This document shows positions 10,301 to 18,988 of a stretch of 21,880 bases of DNA, piece by piece (positions within the stretch are counted from its first letter, which is position 1; every line of letters begins with the position of its first letter). Made by a program: the position numbers and the translations under genes. The DNA lies in assembly GCA_038093975.1 (NCBI GenBank), contig JBBPTG010000347.1:1-21880 (forward strand). Direction: 5' to 3'. Below the pieces are notes generated by a model. The model was given only the letters and a program-made list of their open reading frames with translations. It was not told where the DNA came from and did not search any database. This DNA comes from Chalciporus piperatus. Its lineage: Eukaryota; Basidiomycota; Agaricomycetes; Boletales; Boletaceae.

Positions 10301-10970
10301 GAGTTTGTCCTTCATTTCTTTCATCCCGTCAAGGAAGCTTTTCCTGAACCGTTTGCGATGGTCCTCGTCGTACTCCGCTGTTGCAATGTATAGGCCCCAG
10401 AATCGACGAAGTTGGGAGAGGGTGTGCTCGTCGCACACCAACAGAAAATGCGCATAAGGGCCTGCTTTCCACGATTCAAGATCTTTCGCGAGCGTCACGA
10501 GCTTTCGGCACTGCTCTACAAGCAAAGACAGTGATGATTGGTCGAGCATGAAGTGGTAGAAGATGTTCCAGATGAGGTCCAACCTCTGCTGAGCGCCATC
10601 ATCAGCCAAAAGTGTGAAGAGCAACGCGTTGCGTGCTAGCGAAACCGAATAATCAGATATGAAAGTTTCAAAGGGATAATGCGCTTACCGAGAACCGCAG
10701 CTTCAATATCGCAGCAAGTTACGTCCAATTTTTGGTGCTCTGCTGCAGTCAGGTTGACATGCAGAAGAAATGAATAAAGGCGGGCTCACCAACGTCACAG
10801 CCAGTCTCGTGTGTATAAACGGTGTACAGGATGTGTCTAGGATCACCGCATGCCAGGAGCAATATACTTGCTGGTTGTTCAGGTGGCAAGTGTTCAGTGA
10901 GTCGCACAGCAGAGGTGTTTCCAATCGGATAGAAAAACGTTATTCCGGGATAGAAAAGAGGATGGGACAT
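7316..10970 (-). CDS. DUF4470 / MYND-type zinc finger protein
   Basis: Proposed exons on the minus strand: 10970-10790, 10742-10689 and 10635-7316. Introns are 47 and 53 nt with GT...AG ends, giving 1184 aa. The N-terminus matches the DUF4470 pattern known from fungal and animal MYND proteins: YPIGNTSAV, then ILLLACGDPRHILYTVY, then LDVTCCDIEAAVLARN, which is split over both introns. The body is long and has no motif I recognise, apart from a Pro/Thr-rich stretch near residues 770-790. The last 38 residues (1147-1184) are a MYND finger: CRACGKQ, VCGKCKG, RYCSREC, then DWKVHKKNC, supplying the Cys/His set for two zinc ions. MYND domains bind proline-rich partners and DUF4470 is linked to dynein-assembly factors in animals, but no function should be assumed here. 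The ATG at 10970 is the first of a frame that joins cleanly. The upstream neighbour on the same strand is the MFS gene, about 600 bp away. Confidence 0.92.
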
Positions 10971-11565
10971 CTGGTGATGAGCAGGGGAGTGCGATTCGAT
11001 TAGTATTCACTTCACGACCAGGCGAATAGACGAGGTCACCTTGTTACTCGCGTTCCTCTCGGACGTTGGAATGAGCCACAGCTGATATAGATATGCAGCA
11101 GGTGTTGTTTACCTTTATCGTGATGGGTGGCACATGTACATGTTTAGGCTGAGCCCTGCAAGTTGCAGGCCCAGGCGACGGCCGAGAGTGACTCAGTGAG
11201 CGACTCGGACTCCCTGGACTCGGACTCCGAAAACTTCGCTATGAATGATGGCTACACATCCCGAAGTTTGAGGGCGTCTACCGCCTGGGCCAGAGACTAA
11301 AAGCCGGTAATAGCTGATCCCGATCATGAAAATGAGTTGTAGTGGCAGATGATGATGTGTAGCATTGTCCGGAAAAATCAGTGAAAAATGAGGAAAAATC
11401 TCAAACTTGTCTGAATCATGCCACGGTCGACGCCAGTTCTCCACACCTTGCCAACCTCCGGATCAGGAGCTCAAGCAGCCTGAGCTATTCAATAGACAAA
11501 GTAACAACTTTACATATCGTACAATCAAAAAACGGAGTCCATAATCGAGCATGATTTGGAAGCGG
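10971..11565. other. Intergenic spacer, promoter side of the MYND gene
   Basis: About 595 bp between the end of the MFS gene and the start of the MYND gene, both on the minus strand. It must contain the MFS 3' end and the MYND promoter. No clear TATA box is seen near the MYND ATG. The only structure is the short direct repeat at 11202-11228. Confidence 0.55.
11202..11228. repeat. Short direct repeat, 12-bp unit x2
   Basis: gactcggactcc occurs twice, separated by 3 bp. Each copy is itself two near-copies of gactc/ggactcc. Minor feature. Confidence 0.85.
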
Positions 11566-14166
11566 TTAGTAAAGGTAACGGAATCCCTTGCGACGATGAA
11601 TCGCTTCCTCCAAAGTGATACCCTCAAGCCTCGCCGCCTCTTTGATACGGTCACCCTCGGGACCATTCATGAGCTCCATTTCCATGCGTTCCATCTGCCT
11701 GTTCTCGCGTATCAACAAGTAACGAATGACTAGAAAAAGAAGTAAGGAAGTGCCAGTGTTGAGACAGACAAAACGAGCGCTGAGCTTGCACTTACAGTAA
11801 CCCAATACGGTCGCGAACGCTAGTCCGGCGATTGAGATGACCATGGACTGGTGATACTTAGGGCCCCAAGCTGATTTCCAGAAGAACGACGAGGACCTGC
11901 AGTAGAAAATGAGAAACATTCCACCGCATGGAAAGACAACGCACATATTCCCAAGGTTCCCAAAGCCATTCACCAAGCCCATCGCCACGGATCTCTTCGC
12001 AGGTGGGCGAGGTATCGCACTCGAGACCCAGGTCAACGTCAACGCAAAGCCTATATGACAGACTGAGAACGCCGAAAAAGGCTCTGGGATTCTTACACAC
12101 CACAATAGCCAGTCGTCATAAGGAACAACGAGAAATACCTTCCTCCGGTCGACATGGTGGACAGACCGATGATGTACCCTACAATCACGGACCACCACCA
12201 TGGCGCGATGTGGAAGTAACGATCTCCGGTTTTGTCTGTGTAGCATTTCAATCTACGCTCAACCTCTCATTCGAATTACTCACCGCAGTGCCAGGCGTTG
12301 AGTACGCACAGTAACGATCCAAAAACCCACGGAGGACTGCGTCGAGATGTAAGCAATAAGGAGCTTCGCGCTCGTTAATACACTCACGCAGCCATCAGGA
12401 GGGTAACCGTTGTGCTGTACCCAAGGGTTTGGGTCAAACTATAAATCCGTCTCATGAGCATCGATACGATATGTAGAAGTGAGGAACTCACGTGGGGAAG
12501 AAGTTGATAAAACCTAGACCCACGAGCTGAGCCAAAGCCAGCAGCATGAAGAGCCAAACTTTGACGTCGCGGATAGCGAGTACGAAGCCATCCCAGAAGC
12601 TGCGGGCACGAATTTTGGATGTGAATTCACGCCAATACGGAGGATCATCTAATGAGTAACGGAGTGTGCGAGGTTTGCAGTTGGAACCCACCTAGCATTG
12701 GCATCGTTTTGATCTGCCTCTCCTGTATCTTCTGCAAGTCTGACTTGTGCTAAGCGGCGCTCGGGAGCAGACAACCACCGAGTATTATAAGGCTGTCAAT
12801 TTCAGCAGTAGGTCAAAACATGTCCACAGTCTCGCCTTTAAAGATAGACACTCACCAAGTCCGGGAGAAGCCACCTGGACAGTCACAAGAGAAAGATTTA
12901 ATTTCCGAAACATGATAGCCAAGAATCGAGGAGTGAACCACGCACATTGTCAGAAATCCCAAGAACATCGTGATGGCACCCTATGTAAGAGAGAACGTCA
13001 GAGACTCGACAGAAGCTCAGAGGTCAGGATGCACCTCAATATAAAACAACCTGTAAGTAGATGGATGAGAAAGAGTATTACAAGGACTATCATAATACAT
13101 ACCATCTCCATGCCGCAACTCCTAGTTTACCTTGCATGGTTCCAAGAATGCCAGCCGCTATGAGCTGGTAACAAATAAGAGTTGGGAATACTCTCAGGGA
13201 GACAGTGCACGCACACTTCCAAATGCGTTAGAGATCAACAGTCCGACGTAGAAGACGGCGGAACGCAGTGCCAATTCCTGTGGAGATTCAAGCATAGGAG
13301 CAATAAACGCGGATGGGGGATTCAAACTCACCCTTTTCGTGTACCATCTTGACAACAAATACATGCATCCAGGATAGAAGGCCGCCTATTGCGAAGAAAG
13401 CTAAGTCAAAAATTGGAATGGACGATTGAGATGCATTACCTCAGGAAGTCCGATGAAAACACGACAAGCCATTATGCCAGCAAAATTGGTGCTGACCTGT
13501 TGAAAATGTTATTACAAGTAGGAACCGATTTTAACAAAGACGTGACGAACTCCAGTCAATGCACTTGTTAGCCCCCAACCCACAACACAAGACCCGATGT
13601 ACAATGACGGTCTTTATGCGTGCGATGCAGGCCCGGTCAGTATGCGTGACGTAAATCTATCGATGATACTGACCTTGAAATGTAGCCTAAGATCTAAGGT
13701 AATTATTAGTGCGATGAGGGACGTCAAGAGCGAACATTTCGAAGTACACACCATGTTGGAGGGGATCTGCATAGGGGAGTAAGAGGCATATAGAATAGCG
13801 AGAACACTTTCGTATTGAACGTCTGAAATAATATCAATAGTGGTTTAATATGTTGCGTATGATATTACCTGATAGGTTGAGATCCGTCTCTAAACCCTTG
13901 AGTCTAGCCGCAGTGACGGCTACACGCTAAGTACGAGGAGACATTAGATCGTTAATGAATCAAAGATGGACACTTACATCGATATAATTCATGATGTAGA
14001 TGATGACGACAGTAGGCATCAGCCTCCAGTCGAGTTTACGGAGAAGACGACGTTCGGCTGCCTTTCGGTTATCTTCTCTCAGCAGGATAAAGTCGTCATC
14101 GTCTGGCTGGACTCCGACGGCATGTTCGTGGAATGACTCGGACTTCTTCTTCTCCTCGACCGACAT
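11566..14166 (-). CDS. MFS transporter, anion:cation symporter (allantoate permease-like) family
   Basis: A plasma-membrane proton-coupled carrier by family; substrate (organic acids, vitamins, amides) not predictable. Twenty exons join in phase to 511 aa: 14166-13978, 13926-13869, 13822-13752, 13693-13674, 13611-13551, 13496-13440, 13385-13332, 13277-13215, 13164-13103, 13050-13035, 12980-12946, 12874-12856, 12792-12692, 12599-12492, 12438-12388, 12336-12284, 12235-12101, 12062-11945, 11896-11796, 11729-11566. Recognisable stretches: LDWRLMPTVVIIYIMNYID (start of helix 1), SNMILGYISRPSLYIG across a 20-nt exon, GLPEAAFYPGCMYLLSRWY, FYIEGAIT across a 16-nt exon, TLTQTLGYS, and WGPKYHQSM near the end. 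The N-terminus is hydrophilic and acidic, with no signal peptide. Length matches the roughly 500-aa family norm. The intron at 12691-12600 is least certain: alternative acceptors exist, but only the one at 12600 keeps the frame. Confidence 0.92.
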
Positions 14167-14252
14167 GGTGGTTGTTGAGAAGTGGGTAACAGCGAAGGGA
14201 TAGTGGAGATGAAGTGAACCACCACTCCACCTCAGCAGATAAACAGGGTGGT

Positions 14253-14260
14253 CTTATATA
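14253..14260 (-). promoter_or_regulatory. TATA box of the MFS gene
   Basis: Reading the minus strand, tatataag lies about 90 bp upstream of the ATG at 14166. Position and sequence fit a core promoter. Confidence 0.55.
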
Positions 14261-15117
14261 TCTTCAGCCCACGGGTCGTAGCCCCTTGCCTCGTGACTGC
14301 TTGAGTATACTCAGGGTCGAGCTTGGCAGAAATCGGATGAATTCAAGACAAATTTGGTGGTTTGGGTCGAGCGAATCCCCTTATGTTTGAGCGTCTAGAT
14401 AGAACACGCGATCCACCACGCGGACCGGGTGTCTGGGGTGTTGTGCGTCCGTATCGAACTTCACATGAGCTTTAGTGCCTGAACCCTTGTGAAGAAAGAA
14501 TCGAAGATCAGGGCACCGCATTGTGGGGCAAGGTTGACATGTTACCGACGGAATAATAGTCGGTAGCAGCCTGACGATCCTTCGAATCCTTTGGATTGAG
14601 GAGTGACCCCCTCCTTGAACTGGTCGTGCAATGTTACGCACACTGAATAGGAAGAGCGATCGACTGCCCATGTAGTTGGGGCTAACATAGGCGGACACGC
14701 TGAGTGCGCGGATTCAGTCACTGGTCGAGCAGTCGTCACAAGACCACAAGATCCCCGGATTCGAAAAGGAAAGACTGCACCAGTTAGCGTTCACATATCT
14801 GCCACGGCACCAGTACAGCCTGCTCGTGGTGTGGATGCACTCTGCTGGGACAAGCATCTCGAACTTTAATGCGTTTGCGTTGGACACCCGAATTGCAGTC
14901 ACCTGCGTTGAAACGGGACCTGAGTATTTTGGATCAGTTGGCTTCCACTGGCATGCACTTCAAGGCGCTTGGCTCTCACTGTGAGTGACGGAGCAATCCT
15001 CGACAGCCTAAGTCTGATATTTTGAATCCAGCTCCAGAAGCTGTAATGTCTTGGATCCAGGCTCCAGCTGTCATCCTAAATTCAGAACACATATGTGGGA
15101 ATGCAATACCAGCTAAT
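14261..15117. other. Spacer between the MFS promoter and the RecQ/DUF6589 element
   Basis: About 850 bp with only short, domain-free open frames on either strand. No RNA gene or transposon end is recognisable. The part near the MFS gene is presumably regulatory. The last 60 bp hold loosely repeated gatccagctccag-like words without clear order. Confidence 0.5.
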
Positions 15118-15300
15118 TAGTCTCGGTACCAGCCGTTATGGTGACAGCTGAGTTTCAAGCTATCGGTACAGAAACGTCTCCATAACGTCTGGTGCATTTC
15201 TAGTCTCGGGTCCAGACGGTTTGGAGCGGAGGTTAGACGGTTTGGAGCGGAGGTTGAAAACAGCACGACGGAAACTGCTCCATAACGTCTGGTGCATTTC
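15118..15300 (+). repeat. Tandem pair of end-repeat units (83 bp and 100 bp)
   Basis: Unit 1 (15118-15200) and unit 2 (15201-15300) both begin tagtctcgg and both end ccataacgtctggtgcatttc-like. Their middles differ. Unit 2 carries its own perfect 21-bp tandem duplication (15214-15234 and 15235-15255). Unit 1 is identical over all 83 bp to 21719-21801. Confidence 0.93.
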
Positions 15301-15318
15301 GTGTGGCAGGCCCCCCAT
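15292..15318 (+). repeat. Left terminal inverted repeat (27 bp)
   Basis: It begins gtgcatttcgtg and ends ggccccccat. Its reverse complement is found at 21692-21718 with two mismatches. It overlaps the last 9 bases of the end-repeat unit and lies about 120 bp upstream of the helicase ATG. Confidence 0.8.
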
Positions 15319-15436
15319 GTTGTCACGCTCGCTCGATTTCGGATGATGTAATCAGTATTCAACGTGTCTGTCTCGCTCTCGATTAGGACTATGTACCGTG
15401 ATTGCCTACTACAGAAGGCTTCTTTCCCGATTCTCT

Positions 15437-18400
15437 ATGCCCCCTGTTCCCTCTCCTGATGATCCCGAGCCAGACCAACCACAGGATGAGGATCCCCTTG
15501 TCCGTGCACGTGCCAATGCCACACGAAAAAATCAGTATGACTCAGAAAAGACTCGGAAAGAAATTTCCGACCTCGTCAGTGAAAGATGTGATGGCAAAGT
15601 TCCATACCCTTGGCAGCTCGACACTGCCGAAGCTCTCTTGCTCGGTCTCGATGCAGTTGTTGTTGCAGGTACAGGGGCGGGCAAGACATTGCCATTCACG
15701 ATGCCACTACTACAGAACAAAGAAAAAATGATCTTGATCCTCTCACCACTGAAAGCTCTTCAACGAGACCAGGTGGCTATACTCCTTGCCTCCGAGTCGT
15801 GAAATGCAGTTTACCTTTATCCACAGAAACAACGATTTAAAAAAATGGGAATATCTGCTGTTGATGTGAATGGAGACACTTGGTCTGCGAAACTCAAAAA
15901 AGTATATACTCCTTACCTTATCACGGTCTCGGTAAACTCAATTATATTCAAATCCAGGACCTAAAGCAGCACTGCTACCAAGCCATCCTGATCGGCCCCG
16001 AGATGTGCCTTGAGCACGATGGGTTTCGTGAGCTGCTCAAGTCAGCCAGATTTACTCAAAATCTGCTTGCTGTGGTTATTGACGAGGCTCACTGCATCTC
16101 GCAGTGGGGTGGTGACTTTCGAACCACCTATGGCAAGCTTGGAGACCTTCGGTCTTTCATGCCACCCAACATACCTATTCTAGCAACGTCAGCAACAATT
16201 TCGCCATCAGCACTCCAAGAGATTCGTCGTAAGCTGCATATTAATCCTACCTTGTCATTGTTCATCAATTTGGGCAATGACCGTCCCAATATTACCCCTG
16301 CTGTCCACTCGATAAAAAATTCGCGCGACTATCCTGCACTTCTCGGTCTCGTTGCTGAAGGTATCGCGGGCCCGGACAACCTTACGAAAATGATTATCTT
16401 CACGAATTCAATCCTCCAGACTCACGAAATCCATCGGTTTCTTCGCCAACACCTACCTGTCTCTTGCTCCTCATACATCGACATCTTCCATTCGTTACGC
16501 AGCGCGCGATCGAAGAAACGGGCACTTAAACTCTTTCGGAAGAGCAGTATCATGATATTGGTGGCAACCGAGGCTGCAGGGATGGTAAGAGTCAGTGTAA
16601 TATATAGTTGCTCTCGAGCTGACTTGATTGCCTAGGGAGCTGATATCCCAGATATTGAACTGGTGATTCAGTTCGGAGTTCCGTCTTCGCTTGAGGTGTG
16701 GACTCAACGTGCGGGTCGTGCGGGTCGTTCGCCTGACTTGCAAGCACGAGCAGTGTTGCTCGTTGAACAATCCATGTTCCAGCAACAAAAAAAGCCGAAG
16801 AAGCGCCGAAAGACTGGCCGTAATGTAGATGTATTGTCTTCGTCGTCCGAAAGCGACTCCGGCTCCGAAGATGAGGCTGCGAGTCGAGTTTGGAAGAAGA
16901 ATGTTGATCCAGTCATGCGGGGCTGGATTGAGACAAGTGACTGCCGACGAGACTTCTCAGACAAGTATTTTGACAATCCTAAACCTAGGAAAGGTGAGTT
17001 GTCTTGACACGAGCGAGGTTTACTGACTTACTACTAGCATCATAGAGCCAACTGGACTGTGTTGCGACCATTGTGTAGTGGTCATTAGCCGACCGCAAAC
17101 GCCGGTTAGTAATACTCAACCAAACAGTCCTCACAGCTCACCCAGCAAGTCACCCAACCTCAATCGCAAACGGTCGATGGCCAGCAACTTTGCAATTACC
17201 ACCACTACACTCAATGTTGACGAGCCCCCGGAAGAAGACATTAAAAAACCTCGCGGGCCATCCATTCGCCGTTCCACCCATCTCAAAGACGCTCGCGCAG
17301 CGTTGCTGCAATGGCGTGTCAAAACCAAACTGAGCCTGTACTCCCCAAGCCCATTCACTGCCGCCACCATCCTTCCCGACACCTTCCTGACCACTTTAGC
17401 GTCAAACGCACGCATCCAGACTGTTGCCGACATCGCCGCCACCTTCAAGAAGCCCTGGATGCTCTTGGAAGAGCACGGCGAATCTGTCCTCCAGGTTTTG
17501 CGTGAGGTCGATCGGTCACATAAGGAGGCAGATGAAGCGGTGCGTCAGAGCAAACGAGAGGCCAAACGAGCATCGAAGGCAGCGTCCTCAGCTGCTGCCA
17601 TCCCTCCGCGAGTTGATGAGCCACTGGTTGGCTCATCGCACTTCAACGTGCTGCAGGTAAGTCGTTCGGACTCGTTCTCTCCATTCCGCCGTACGCTAAT
17701 CTCAACTTTGACGTCTAGAACTCAGTACGGGCGAGTACAACGACTCCACAGCACGCTGGAGTCGTCTTTAGCTCCGGCGACCATGCCCGAGAAATCCCAT
17801 CCGCTGCTGCTTCCGAAGACGCTCGTTCCAATCACCTCCTGTTTCCATACATTCCTGAGATGAATCCAAGGCATGGTGGACCCTTTCCGCCCCTTCCCGA
17901 CGATCCACGCCCCTCGTCGCACTTCAATATACTGCAGGTAAGTCGTTTGGACTCGTTAACTCCATTCCGCCTTACACTAATCTTTGTTTTCACGTCTAGC
18001 ACTCACTACCAACGAGTACAACGACTCCACAGCACGTCGGCGTCGTTTTTGGCTCCGCGGACCGTCCACGACCAATTCCGTCTACTCCCGTTCCGCTAGA
18101 CACTCGTCAGTCACGCCCGTTCGTTCCAAGGCATGGTGGAGCCTTTTCCCCCCTTCCCGACGATTCACGGCGCTCGTCGCACTTCGATGTGCTCCCGGTA
18201 AGTCTTTCGGACTCGTTATCTCGATTCCACGGTATGCTAATCTTGATTTTCACGTCTAGCACTCACTACCAATGAGTACGACAACTCCGCAGCACGCCGG
18301 GGTCGCCTTTGGCCACGGAGACCGTGCACAACCAATTTGGTCTACTTCGTTTGCCCAAGACACTCGTCAGGCCCGCGCGTTCGTTCCCGCTATGACATTC

Positions 18401-18988
18401 GCTCGTCCCGCACCACCAGATCATCCGCTCAATGGCTACACACCCCTCGCAGCTTTCCGTCCAACACCAGCATTGCTTCCACTCCCATTCTCGCACGGAA
18501 ACGACATGTACACCCCACCTGCAACTCCTGACGTGCGCGCACGCTCTCATCAACAATTCAGCACACCACCTTACATGATTCCTTCGGCAACCTACCCGCT
18601 CAGTTCGACTCAGCACGCCGTGTGCGAAAACCTTGTTTACACCTCATTTGAAACACCCCGGCACCTTCTACCCTCTGCTGAGTACTTTCCGCTCACTCCG
18701 ACAGCCACACCGTCGCACCTTTCAACCCTGCCTCCGCAACGATTCTGGAACCATAGTGTGCGTCCGTTGTTCGAACATGATGCAATGCCACTATATTCAA
18801 GTCCGCCTCTCCGTCGGGCTCATCATCCTGATGAGCCGGATAATAAGTTTGTACTAGTTACTTCCTCGCTGCTGCTATCACTAACATCCCCCCAGTCTTC
18901 CATACGTGAACGGCGGAAGCTTCGGCCAGCCACCCAATTGAATAGTGTAGTTGCAGTCTGTAGTTTGACGGAGCCGTTCAAAATGTAG
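15437..18988 (+). CDS. RecQ-family DNA helicase with repeat-bearing C-terminal tail
   Basis: An ATP-driven superfamily 2 helicase. Proposed exons: 15437-15772, 15827-15901, 15958-16584, 16636-16993, 17046-17656, 17719-17937, 18000-18197 and 18260-18988, all GT...AG and in phase, giving 1050 aa. A further in-frame 45-nt intron (18851-18895) is possible, giving 1035. Motifs: Walker A AGTGAGKT 77-84; motif Ia SPLKALQRDQ 103-112; DEAH 179-182; SAT 215-217; motif V AAGMGADIPD across a junction; motif VI QRAGRAGR 370-377. A basic run KKPKKRRK near 396 could be a nuclear signal. RecQ zinc-type cysteines are C449, C471, C472 and C475, with YFDNP between. An HRDC-like region follows at about 541-615. 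From 662 the tail is Pro/Ser/Thr-rich, with a threefold repeat. The ATG at 15437 is chosen because upstream in-frame codons lack ATG; an out-of-frame ATG at 15391 opens a short upstream frame. The gene converges on DUF6589. Confidence 0.92.
17636..18390 (+). repeat. Tandem triplication of an exon-intron unit inside the helicase gene
   Basis: Three units start at 17636, 17917 and 18177 (periods 281 and 260 bp). Each holds the end of one exon (tcgcacttc...), a 62-nt intron (17657-17718, 17938-17999, 18198-18259) and the start of the next exon, encoding an STTTPQH-x-GV core. Pairwise, the introns share 51-52 of 62 positions. All three introns are phase 0, so each copy adds whole codons. Confidence 0.93.

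Noticed and set aside
5586..14166. A metabolic gene cluster joining dioxygenase, MYND protein and transporter
   Set aside because: The three genes share no regulatory signal that I can see, and neither the carrier's substrate nor the MYND protein's role points to aromatic catabolism.
15397..15436. Upstream extension of the helicase from a GTG codon
   Set aside because: Nuclear fungal genes start with ATG; the first in-frame ATG is 15437 and the RecQ motifs lie well downstream.
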